Shown one piece after another: positions 1 through 6,113 of a stretch of DNA of 14,448 bases. The stretch's first letter is position 1. The number at the start of each line of letters is the position of its first letter. The stretch is from Salegentibacter sp. (lineage in GTDB: Bacteria > Bacteroidota > Bacteroidia > Flavobacteriales > Flavobacteriaceae). A model generated the notes under the pieces. It saw only the letters and a program-made list of their open reading frames with translations, made no database searches and was not told where the DNA came from. Position numbers and translations under genes: made by a program. Location: the NCBI GenBank assembly GCA_024635815.1, contig JAGXIG010000063.1, positions 1 to 14,448 on the forward strand. The letters run 5' to 3'.

Positions 1-79
1 AGTTGATTTGCAAGCTTCGAAGTTTAAATTAATTTTAGCCAGCCAACCAGCTGAAGCATTGTCAGCGATAAAGATATAA
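1..79 (+). CDS. 3' end of an unidentified gene (partial)
   Basis: The frame with codons beginning at base 2 is open from the window edge to a TAA at 77-79 and encodes about 25 residues ending in QPAEALSAIKI. The next gene starts only 6 bases later, which is what a shared transcript with the GH3-like gene would look like. The other two forward frames close or lack a start here. The fragment is too short to assign a family. It is called a gene tail because of the open frame and the tight junction, not because of homology. Confidence 0.5.
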   Translation, partial: VDLQASKFKLILASQPAEALSAIKI

Positions 80-85
80 AGAATA

Positions 86-1603
86 ATGCCAATTCCATTA
101 GTAAACTCCATTGCTTCGTGGTTCCTCAAGAAGCGAATTCATCAAATGGAGTTGTTCATAAAATACCCTCACGAAGTTCAGCACGAATTGCTTAGACATT
201 TGCTTTCAAAAGCAAAAAACACCGAAATTGGCAAGAAGTATAGTTTTTCAGAGATTAAAACCCATAGTGAATTTGCGAGGCGGGTGCCTATTCAAAAATA
301 TGAAGATTATGAGGCCTGTATTGAACGTAGCCGGCAGGGCGAAAACAATATTTTTTGGCCAACACCCATAAAATGGTTCGCCAAGTCCAGCGGTACCACC
401 AGTGCAAAGAGTAAATTTATCCCGGTAAGTGAAGATTCCCTTGAGCATTGTCATTACAACGCGGGTAAAGACCTTCTTTGTATGTATTTGAATAATAACC
501 CCCAGTCACAGCTTTTTAATGGAAAAAGTTTAAGGTTAGGCGGCAGTAAAGAAATTTACAAAAACAATGGCACAGCTTACGGCGATTTATCTGCTATTCT
601 AATTGCGAATATGCCTTTTTGGGCAGAATTTAGTAGCACCCCCAGCAACGAAGTTTCCCTGATGAACGATTGGGAAGTGAAAATGCAGGCGATTGTAAAC
701 GAAACTATTAAAGAAAATGTGACCAGTCTTGCCGGTGTACCCAGTTGGATGTTGGTTTTATTAAATAATATTTTAGAAACTACCGGCAAGGATAATTTGT
801 TTGAGGTTTGGCCTAATTTAGAAGTTTATTTTCACGGAGGAGTAAGCTTTGACCCCTACGCACCGCAATATCAAAAGATCCTACCCAAAGAAGATTTTAG
901 GTTTTATGAAATCTATAATGCTTCGGAAGGTTTTTTTGCCTGCCAGGACCAGAACGATTCCAAAGAACTTTTGCTGATGCTTGATTATGGCATTTACTAT
1001 GAGTTTATTCCTATGGATAGCTACGGAAGCGAAAATGAGAAAGCCATACCCCTGGCCGAAGTGGAAACCGGAAAGAATTATGCTGTGGTAATTACAACAA
1101 ATGCGGGTCTATGGCGCTATAAAATAGGCGACACCGTTAAGTTTACTTCTATTAGTCCGTATCGCATAAAAGTTACCGGCAGGACCAAGCATCATATTAA
1201 CGCATTCGGGGAAGAATTAATTATAGAAAATGCTGAAGCAGCCTTAAAAAAGACTTCTTTGGTAACCAATTGCGAAATTGTAGATTATACCGCTGCACCT
1301 ATTTTTATGGAAGGAAAAGAAAAGGGCGCACACGAGTGGATCATTGAATTTAAAAATCCGCCAAGGGATTTTGAGAAATTTAAATATGAGCTTGATTTGG
1401 CCCTGCAACAGGTCAACAGTGATTATGAAGCAAAACGTTATAATAACATGACACTAAATATGCCTAAAATACACCAGGCAAGAGAAAGACTTTTTTACGA
1501 TTGGCTGAAGAAAAATGACAAATTAGGCGGACAACATAAAATCCCAAGACTTTCTAATTCCCGCGATTATGTAGAGGAGTTGCTGAGGATGAACCATTCT
1601 TAA
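86..1603 (+). CDS. GH3-family acyl-adenylating enzyme (GH3 auxin-responsive promoter-like)
   Basis: A 505-residue member of the GH3 family, part of the ANL/firefly-luciferase adenylating superfamily. Plant relatives activate carboxylic acids (such as indole-acetate or jasmonate) with ATP and join them to amino acids; the bacterial substrate is unknown. Family motifs are visible: the phosphate-binding loop SSGTT at residues 101-105 followed by K110, the YNASE motif at 277-281, WRYKIGD at 343-349, and the hinge region GRTKHHINAFGEEL at 365-378. The length fits bacterial GH3 proteins, and no signal peptide or membrane segment is evident. The ATG at 86 gives a natural N-terminus (MPIPLVNSIASWFLKKR) and lies 6 bases after the preceding stop, so co-transcription is likely. 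It converges on hemL across a repeat-rich gap. The family call is firm; the reaction partner is not known. Confidence 0.9.
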   Translation: MPIPLVNSIASWFLKKRIHQMELFIKYPHEVQHELLRHLLSKAKNTEIGKKYSFSEIKTHSEFARRVPIQKYEDYEACIERSRQGENNIFWPTPIKWFAKSSGTTSAKSKFIPVSEDSLEHCHYNAGKDLLCMYLNNNPQSQLFNGKSLRLGGSKEIYKNNGTAYGDLSAILIANMPFWAEFSSTPSNEVSLMNDWEVKMQAIVNETIKENVTSLAGVPSWMLVLLNNILETTGKDNLFEVWPNLEVYFHGGVSFDPYAPQYQKILPKEDFRFYEIYNASEGFFACQDQNDSKELLLMLDYGIYYEFIPMDSYGSENEKAIPLAEVETGKNYAVVITTNAGLWRYKIGDTVKFTSISPYRIKVTGRTKHHINAFGEELIIENAEAALKKTSLVTNCEIVDYTAAPIFMEGKEKGAHEWIIEFKNPPRDFEKFKYELDLALQQVNSDYEAKRYNNMTLNMPKIHQARERLFYDWLKKNDKLGGQHKIPRLSNSRDYVEELLRMNHS

Positions 1604-1733
1604 TATTAAATGGCCTCCTCCTTTCCAAGAAGGGAATGAATTCAGCTTTTGCTGAAAAATGGATGGTTGAAAACGCTATATTTTAAATTAGAATAGAACA
1701 TTTCAAAAGAAGAACCCCTCCGGCCTGCGGCCA

Positions 1734-1757
1734 CCTCCCCTTGAAAATAAGGGGAGG
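1734..1757. repeat. C-rich hairpin repeat (CCTCCCCTT / AAGGGGAGG)
   Basis: The arms CCTCCCCTT (1734-1742) and AAGGGGAGG (1749-1757) are exact reverse complements, 9 bp, around a 6-base loop. They are preceded by the G/C-rich word ccggcctgcggcc (1721-1732), which holds its own short GGCC-tgc-GGCC repeat. The composition is far more GC-rich than the surroundings. From memory, such elements occur dispersed between genes in flavobacterial genomes, but only one copy is visible here, so the family assignment is an inference. Confidence 0.6.
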
Positions 1758-1780
1758 AGCTATTTGAATATTCTTGAAAT

Positions 1781-1860
1781 CGTCATCCTGAACTGGTTTC
1801 AGGATCTAAGATGATAGAATTAAAAACAGGTTAGATCCTGAAATAGAAATCAGGATGACG
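1781..1860. repeat. Large inverted repeat of the 'gtcatcctgaa...ttcaggatc' type
   Basis: The left arm (1781-1809) and right arm (1831-1860) are reverse complements except for about 5-6 central bases; the shared parts are CGTCATCCTGA and TTTCAGGATCTAA. The spacer is 21 bases (1810-1830). Each arm is itself an imperfect palindrome (TCCTGAA-ctggt-TTCAGGA on the left, TCCTGA-aatagaaa-TCAGGA on the right), so this is two copies of one repeat unit placed head to head. Similar words are common between bacterial genes in many genomes. The stem could end transcription from either side. No flanking target-site duplication is visible. Confidence 0.8.
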
Positions 1861-1867
1861 TTAAAGA

Positions 1868-1901
1868 GAACCTCAGAGGTTTTGAAAACCTGTGAAGGTT
1901 C
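1868..1901 (-). terminator. Palindrome just after hemL, probable terminator of the minus-strand operon
   Basis: An inner perfect repeat AGGTTTT-g-AAAACCT (1878-1892) is flanked by outer arms GAACCT (1868-1873) and AGGTTC (1896-1901), giving a near-continuous palindrome of 34 bases. It starts only 5 bases past the hemL TAG, the expected place for an operon terminator. On the minus strand it is followed by a weak T-rich run (tctcttt) rather than a long one, so factor-independent termination is plausible but not certain. Because it is symmetric it could also act on GH3 read-through. Confidence 0.6.
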
Positions 1902-1906
1902 TTAAA

Positions 1907-3196
1907 CTAAAGTGTTTTAGCAACTTTATCAACCGCTTCAATGGTAGTATCAAGATCTTCGTAAGAAAGAGCATCGCTTATAAACCAGGTTTCAAAAGCA
2001 CTTGGCGCGATGTAAATTCCGTTGTCCAGCATTCCGTGGAAAAATTTATTGAAGATCCCATTTCGAGCCGACTTAGCCGCAGATTCAAAATCTACCACCG
2101 GCTCTTCTCCAAAATGAATGGAAATCATAGAACCTACACGGTTTATGGTGTGAGCTACTTTATTTCCAGTCAGTACCTTTTCTATCCCTTCATGAAGATA
2201 TTCGGTCTTCTTGTCTATACTATCAAAAATACTTCGGTCATTATCTAACTCGGTTAACATCGCAAGTCCGGCGGCCATTGCCAGGGGGTTTCCGCTTAAA
2301 GTTCCCGCCTGGTAAACCGGGCCAACGGGAGCCAGGTAATCCATAATTTCATTTCTCGCCGCAAAAGCACCAACAGGTAAACCACCACCAATAACTTTTC
2401 CGAAGCAAGCAATATCGGCATTCACTCCCAGTCGCTCCTGCGCACCTCCGGGAGCAAGTCTAAAGCCGCTCATAACCTCATCAAAAACCAGTAAAATATC
2501 GTGTTGATCACAAAGTTGGCGCAAACCTTCTAAAAAGCCTTTATTTGGCGGAATACATCCCATATTTCCGGGCACCGGTTCTATAATCATACAGGAAATT
2601 TCCCCTTTATTGGCTTCAATTAAAGACTTTACGTTTCCAAGATCGTTATATTTTGCGAGCAGTGTATCTTTTGCTGTGCCCTTCGTAACTCCGGGGCTAT
2701 TTGGCGTACCAAAAGTTATCGCGCCGCTACCGGCCTGGATTAAGAAAGAATCGCTATGCCCGTGATAACAACCGGCAAATTTAATGATCTTTTCCTTCCC
2801 GGTAAACCCACGCGCAAGCCTAACCGCACTCATAGTAGCTTCGGTACCCGAATTTACCATTCTAATTTTATCAATATTTGGAACCATTTTCACCGCTAAT
2901 TCCGCGATTTTGGTTTCAATTTCAGTAGGTGTTCCAAAAGAAGTTCCTTTTTTGGCGATATCAATTACCGCATCAATTACTGGTTTATGAGCGTGCCCCA
3001 GGATTAATGGTCCCCACGAGTTTATATAGTCTATTAATTTATTTCCGTCTTCATCATACAAATAGGCTCCTTCGGCTCTTTTAATAAAAATGGGCTCTCC
3101 ACCCACCGCCTTAAAGGCTCTTACCGGGGAGTTCACGCCGCCGGGAATTACTTTTTGTGCCGAAGCGAACAATTCGCTACTTCTTTTATAGATCAT
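1907..3196 (-). CDS. hemL: Glutamate-1-semialdehyde 2,1-aminomutase
   Basis: HemL converts glutamate-1-semialdehyde to 5-aminolevulinate, the last step of the C5 route to tetrapyrroles (heme), in the cytoplasm. The 429-residue length matches the family. It is a fold-type I PLP enzyme: SGTEA at 116-120 for the phosphate-binding region, CYHGHSD at 143-149, the cofactor-contacting DEVMSGFR at 239-246, and the Schiff-base lysine K267 in [12 protein letters not shown]. The N-terminal [12 protein letters not shown] is characteristic of GSA aminomutases and separates them from ordinary class III aminotransferases. It starts 6 bases after the stop of the glucosaminidase gene, so it is the last gene of a minus-strand operon and is followed by a palindromic terminator. 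Its pathway partners (hemA, hemB) are not in the window. Confidence 0.97.
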   Translation of the reverse strand: MIYKRSSELFASAQKVIPGGVNSPVRAFKAVGGEPIFIKRAEGAYLYDEDGNKLIDYINSWGPLILGHAHKPVIDAVIDIAKKGTSFGTPTEIETKIAELAVKMVPNIDKIRMVNSGTEATMSAVRLARGFTGKEKIIKFAGCYHGHSDSFLIQAGSGAITFGTPNSPGVTKGTAKDTLLAKYNDLGNVKSLIEANKGEISCMIIEPVPGNMGCIPPNKGFLEGLRQLCDQHDILLVFDEVMSGFRLAPGGAQERLGVNADIACFGKVIGGGLPVGAFAARNEIMDYLAPVGPVYQAGTLSGNPLAMAAGLAMLTELDNDRSIFDSIDKKTEYLHEGIEKVLTGNKVAHTINRVGSMISIHFGEEPVVDFESAAKSARNGIFNKFFHGMLDNGIYIAPSAFETWFISDALSYEDLDTTIEAVDKVAKTL

Positions 3197-3202
3197 AAAT
3201 TT

Positions 3203-4036
3203 TTATTCTGAAGAGATAATTACCAACATTTGCCCGACGGAAATATTAGTATCTCTTAAATTATTAAATCGCTGTAATTCTTCTACAGTGGTATTGTGCT
3301 GTTTTGCAATTCCATATAAAGTATCACCTTTCTTAACCCTGTAATTAACCGACTCCGGAGATTCCGGGGTGTGGGTATAACTTGGCGAAGGCCGTTTTAG
3401 AACATTTCCATCAAATTGATAAAGCCGGTACCGCTCTATTAAACTAATTAATTTATCGGGATACCGCCTATCAGTTGCGTAGCCCGCTTTTCGCAAACCT
3501 CGAGCCCATCCTTTATAATCGTCTTTATCTAGATCAAAAAGTTCTGCATAGCGTTTTCTTTCAGTTAAAAAAAGAGAATGATCACGATAGGAATAACGTG
3601 CATCTTTATATTTTCTAAAACATTCACCGCGGGCATCATCGTCGTGATACACACGTCCACCTTTCCAATCGTGACATTTAATTCCAAAATGGTTATTAGC
3701 ACGCATAGTGAGATCTCCCTTGCCTCCACCAGATTCTAAAATTCCCTGCGCCAGGGTTATGCTCGCAGGAATATTATAAAGTCGCATTTCTTCCATAGCG
3801 ACAGCAGCAAAATCCCTTATGTAATCTTCTACAGTATAAATTCGCGGATTTACCGGTGGTAAGATTGGTTCTCCGTCCAGAGGTTTTACTCCTTCAATCT
3901 TCCGATTTTCTGTAGATTCAGCAAAAACACTGCTATTATTTGAGCCCTTTTTAGTGGTAACCACTTTTTTCTTGCTTCCGCAGGAAATAACGAAAACTGC
4001 CAAAAACATTAAAACTAAAAACCGGTTGAGATTCAT
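3203..4036 (-). CDS. Glucosaminidase-LysM lipoprotein (peptidoglycan hydrolase)
   Basis: A 277-residue predicted cell-wall hydrolase. The N-terminus is a lipoprotein signal peptide with lipobox VISC, putting the lipidated cysteine at C19, so the mature protein should be membrane-anchored. Residues about 70-210 match the glucosaminidase (Pfam PF01832-type) domain: ASITLAQGILESGGGKGDL carries the likely catalytic E101, followed by NHFGIKCHDW (115-124) and the substrate-cleft region YATDRRYPDKL (186-196). A proline/serine-rich linker (215-230) leads to one C-terminal LysM domain (about 231-275, YRVKKGDTLYGIAKQHN) that should bind glycan. It probably cleaves the glycan backbone during wall growth. 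One base separates it from the upstream PLP-enzyme stop and 6 bases from hemL. The family is clear; the exact bond cut is inferred. Confidence 0.93.
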   Translation of the reverse strand: MNLNRFLVLMFLAVFVISCGSKKKVVTTKKGSNNSSVFAESTENRKIEGVKPLDGEPILPPVNPRIYTVEDYIRDFAAVAMEEMRLYNIPASITLAQGILESGGGKGDLTMRANNHFGIKCHDWKGGRVYHDDDARGECFRKYKDARYSYRDHSLFLTERKRYAELFDLDKDDYKGWARGLRKAGYATDRRYPDKLISLIERYRLYQFDGNVLKRPSPSYTHTPESPESVNYRVKKGDTLYGIAKQHNTTVEELQRFNNLRDTNISVGQMLVIISSE

Positions 4037-4037
4037 A

Positions 4038-4976
4038 TTACTTATTAATTAAAGGCAATTTTTTCTTTTCTAAAAGTGCGTTCATTCCCGAAATTCCCTG
4101 TAAACCTCCAGTATGAATTGCCAGGATCTTACTTCCAGAAGGGAAGTAACCACCTTTTATGAGGTCAAAAATACCAAAAACTAACTTTCCCGTATATACC
4201 GGATCTAATTGAATTTGATATTTTTTTTTGAAATTATTAATAAAATTTATCAATTCCGAATCTACCTTAGCATAACCGCCAAAATGATAGTTTATTATTA
4301 ATTCCCAGTTATCTTTAGAACTGTATTTCTTGATTTCTTCGGAAAGAAAATCCCCTTTTAAGGCCGGAAAACCAAGAATTTTCTGATTTTCAGCCGAAGC
4401 ATTGATCAAACCCGAAAGCGTCCCACCGGTTCCTACTGAAGCTGCTATAAAATTGAATTCCCTGTCATTTTTAGTTAAAATCTCCTGACAACCTTTTACC
4501 GCCAATGGATTGGTGCCGCCTTCAGGAACCAGGTAAAACTCTCCCAATTCTTTTCTTAATTCTTGCTGAAATTCCGTGCTTTCTTTTTCTCTATAATCAC
4601 TTCTGGAAACAAACTTTAATTGCATTCCGCAGGAATCAGCGAATCCCAGCGTTGGATTTTGGGTTAGGGTTTTTCCAAGGTTTTCACCTAATTCATCACC
4701 CCTTATAATTCCAATGGTTTTTAAACCAGAAAGCTTCCCAGCTGCTGCGCTGGCTGCAATATGATTGGAAAAAGCTCCTCCGAAAGTCAACAGCGTTTCC
4801 TTATTCTGTTCCAATGCTTCAGCGATATTATATTTTAATTTCCTGAATTTATTGCCCGAAACTTCAGGATGCAATAAATCTTCACGTTTCATATGTAAAG
4901 AAATTCCGTTTGAAAATTCAGTAACAAACTGATTTTCAGAATAAATTTCATTAAAAAATTTGGGAAAATTCGGCAT
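4038..4976 (-). CDS. PLP-dependent D-cysteine desulfhydrase / ACC deaminase-like enzyme
   Basis: A 312-residue fold-type II PLP enzyme of the ACC deaminase/D-cysteine desulfhydrase family. SGNKFRKLKYN (40-50) carries the Schiff-base lysine K43, GGAFSNHIAASAAAG (66-80) is the substrate-binding stretch, SVGTGGTLSGL (180-190) is the phosphate-binding loop, and DPVYTGK (258-264) holds the active-site tyrosine Y261. In true ACC deaminases that tyrosine is followed by Glu and a later position is Leu; here both appear to be Thr (T262, and T289 in IHTGG), the pattern seen in D-cysteine desulfhydrases. It is therefore more likely to release sulfide, pyruvate and ammonia from D-cysteine or a related amino acid than to open a cyclopropane ring. 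The start ATG at 4976 sits 4 bases after a good -7 promoter element. Confidence 0.85.
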   Translation of the reverse strand: MPNFPKFFNEIYSENQFVTEFSNGISLHMKREDLLHPEVSGNKFRKLKYNIAEALEQNKETLLTFGGAFSNHIAASAAAGKLSGLKTIGIIRGDELGENLGKTLTQNPTLGFADSCGMQLKFVSRSDYREKESTEFQQELRKELGEFYLVPEGGTNPLAVKGCQEILTKNDREFNFIAASVGTGGTLSGLINASAENQKILGFPALKGDFLSEEIKKYSSKDNWELIINYHFGGYAKVDSELINFINNFKKKYQIQLDPVYTGKLVFGIFDLIKGGYFPSGSKILAIHTGGLQGISGMNALLEKKKLPLINK

Positions 4977-4980
4977 ACTG

Positions 4981-4988
4981 CAAATATC
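4981..4988 (-). promoter_or_regulatory. Putative Bacteroidetes -7 element upstream of the PLP enzyme
   Basis: Read on the minus strand the bases are GATATTTG, seven of eight matches to the Bacteroidetes -7 consensus TAnnTTTG. The element ends 4 bases (cagt) before the ATG, the same spacing as in the DUF5522 promoter on the other strand. Transcription would begin at or next to the start codon, giving a leaderless or nearly leaderless mRNA. No well-spaced -33 TTG/TTTG was found: the nearest TTTG is about 25 bases upstream, somewhat too far. Confidence 0.45.
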
Positions 4989-5008
4989 AGGATTCTGCTA
5001 TGAGCCAC

Positions 5009-5335
5009 CTAAACAAACTGAAGAAATGCCCAGAATTTGCGTTCCTGCAAATAATCTTCTTTCATTTCCTGGCTGTAAGCCTCGCGCTCAAAACTTATAT
5101 TTTTATAAGCCAGAAACCTGTTTTTATAATAAATTAAACGCAGCAGGTATTCAGTTAAATACCAAATGTAAAAAGGAATAATGAGCAACTCAATTTGTTG
5201 CCTAAGATGAATTTTTTCATGATTAATAAAGTTAACATCCTCTTTTAGGTCTCTGTTTTTAAGGATCACAAAAGGCCATAAACTCACGCCTTTAAATGAT
5301 TTCCCCAGGAGATATTTGTTAACGATTAGAATCAC
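5009..5335 (-). CDS. Small HExxH-motif membrane protein, function unknown
   Basis: A 108-residue protein with a metallopeptidase-like zinc motif, HEKIH at residues 39-43, directly followed by a hydrophobic stretch (about 50-70) rich in L, I, Y and W that could be one membrane segment. After it comes FEREAYSQE (83-91), placed where gluzincin and M48/M56-type peptidases carry a third zinc-binding glutamate (E84 or E86). It is far shorter than M48 or M56 enzymes and has no other recognised domain. The start is a GTG at 5335; an in-frame TAA lies 9 bases further upstream, so little extension is possible. It leads the minus-strand cluster, with 32 bases to the next gene. Protease activity is possible but unproven. 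Confidence 0.7.
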   Translation of the reverse strand: MILIVNKYLLGKSFKGVSLWPFVILKNRDLKEDVNFINHEKIHLRQQIELLIIPFYIWYLTEYLLRLIYYKNRFLAYKNISFEREAYSQEMKEDYLQERKFWAFLQFV

Positions 5336-5355
5336 GTGTGGAAGTTAAGAAATTG

Positions 5356-5363
5356 TATTTTTG
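5356..5363 (+). promoter_or_regulatory. -7 promoter element of the DUF5522 gene
   Basis: The bases TATTTTTG match all fixed positions of the Bacteroidetes -7 consensus TAnnTTTG. Only four bases (cggt) separate it from the ATG at 5368, so the transcript should start at or beside the start codon. This position also argues against the alternative GTG start at 5338, which would place the promoter inside the coding region. A convincing -33 element was not seen. Confidence 0.6.
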
Positions 5364-5367
5364 CGGT

Positions 5368-5538
5368 ATGAGTTTTTTCAAAAAAAGAATTCCGCTGGAA
5401 GAAGGCGATTACTACACCACGCCTGAAGGCTATCGCTGCTTCACCGAGCAATATCATCTAAAAAGAGGCTATTGTTGTGAAAGCGGTTGCCGTCACTGCC
5501 CATACGGTTTTGATAAAAAAACCGGTAAACATTTATAA
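5368..5538 (+). CDS. DUF5522 cysteine-rich small protein
   Basis: A 56-residue protein starting at ATG 5368. It matches the DUF5522 pattern: TPEGYRCFTEQYHLKRGYC followed by CESGCRHCPYGF. Cysteines at C24, C36, C37, C41 and C44 suggest a metal site (zinc or iron-sulfur), with C36/C37, C41 and C44 as the core. Family members are small and stand alone; as I recall, the same motif occurs in some eukaryotic proteins, and no function is established. An in-frame GTG at 5338 would add 10 residues but precedes the -7 element, so the ATG is preferred. The 3' end overlaps the convergent NlpE-like gene by six bases. Confidence 0.85.
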   Translation: MSFFKKRIPLEEGDYYTTPEGYRCFTEQYHLKRGYCCESGCRHCPYGFDKKTGKHL

Positions 5539-6009
5539 AGTATTGGTTTTAGTAAGCCTGTATTTCATGGCAGAATCCCCCATTACTTTAGATTCGTCTT
5601 TAAAAACCTGCAGCAAGTAATTTTCACTCACCTTAAAATAGAGTTTTTGTCGTTCTCCCAGGCTAATGGTATTCCCCTCCTTATTCCACTCAAATTTACC
5701 GGTTTCGTTAAGGTTATTTTCTTCAGCCTCTGGTTTTCCCAAAAAATGCTGTGAAAGCACATAATCCAAATTTTTATTTAACTCAATACTGGTTTCTATC
5801 CCCTCACAATCTTCACAAGGCAACACACCTTCATAAACGCCAGACCAATCCAAGGAATTCTGAGAGTTATGTGAATCCACAGAGGTTGATTTCATATTTT
5901 CTTTTGTATTTTCTACTGAAGTTGTTTCTGAAGTTGTTTCTGAAGTTTTTACTTCATTTTTACAGGATACAAAACAAAAAACAGCGAAAAGAATTATAAG
6001 GTATTTCAT
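5533..6009 (-). CDS. NlpE-like (copper homeostasis/envelope sensing) lipoprotein
   Basis: A 158-residue predicted lipoprotein: a hydrophobic signal ending in the lipobox FVSC with lipidated C16, then a low-complexity S/T/E/N-rich linker (about 20-52, including SETTSETTSV), then an NlpE N-terminal-type domain (about 55-155). The domain begins GVYEGVLPCEDCEGIETSIELN; its CxxC pair (C65, C68) is the hallmark of the family. E. coli NlpE is linked to copper tolerance and surface/envelope-stress signalling through Cpx, but no Cpx partner is seen here, so that role should not be assumed. It lacks the second C-terminal domain of E. coli NlpE. It is transcribed divergently from hutU across a 104-base gap and shares its 3' end with DUF5522. 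Confidence 0.82.
   Translation of the reverse strand: MKYLIILFAVFCFVSCKNEVKTSETTSETTSVENTKENMKSTSVDSHNSQNSLDWSGVYEGVLPCEDCEGIETSIELNKNLDYVLSQHFLGKPEAEENNLNETGKFEWNKEGNTISLGERQKLYFKVSENYLLQVFKDESKVMGDSAMKYRLTKTNTL
5916..5947. repeat. 12-bp tandem repeat in the NlpE-like linker
   Basis: The unit ctgaagttgttt occurs at 5916-5927 and 5928-5939, with a partial third copy (ctgaagtt) at 5940-5947. It lies in frame within the lipoprotein gene and encodes the repeated SETT of the linker. Twelve bases is a multiple of three, so gain or loss of copies would only change linker length. Confidence 0.85.
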
Positions 6010-6113
6010 AATTTAAATCTTTAAAAGAGCCTAAATTTAAAGAAAATGAAATTTAAAACTTCGTGATTTAACATTTCTTCATATTATTGAAACCTATTGC
6101 AAACAAAAATTAG

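Larger units (their letters stand above)
1604..1906. other. Convergent intergenic region filled with palindromic repeats
   Basis: This 303-base gap lies between the stops of GH3 (+) and hemL (-). No coding sequence is convincing; the one forward open frame in this area starts at 1892 and runs antisense through hemL. The gap contains a small hairpin (TTCAGC-tttt-GCTGAA, 1641-1656), a C/G-rich hairpin (1734-1757), a large inverted repeat (1781-1860) and a near-perfect palindrome just beyond hemL (1868-1901). The stretch 1613-1640 (cctcctcctttccaagaagg) resembles a decayed copy of a similar C-rich element. The likely roles are transcription termination from both sides and a resting place for dispersed repeats. 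Confidence 0.7.

Noticed and set aside
1892..2248. A 118-codon + strand frame antisense to hemL
   Set aside because: hemL on the other strand has complete family motifs, and this frame has none.
86..4976. A plant-hormone module (GH3 plus ACC deaminase-like gene)
   Set aside because: The two genes are in separate convergent units, the PLP enzyme has desulfhydrase-type residues, and bacterial GH3 proteins are not known to act on auxin here.
4960..5181. A + strand frame overlapping the PLP enzyme start and the HExxH gene
   Set aside because: It has no motif and lies antisense to two supported genes and their junction.
5338..5367. Upstream GTG start for the DUF5522 gene
   Set aside because: The -7 promoter element TATTTTTG at 5356-5363 lies inside this extension, and the family N-terminus fits the ATG at 5368.
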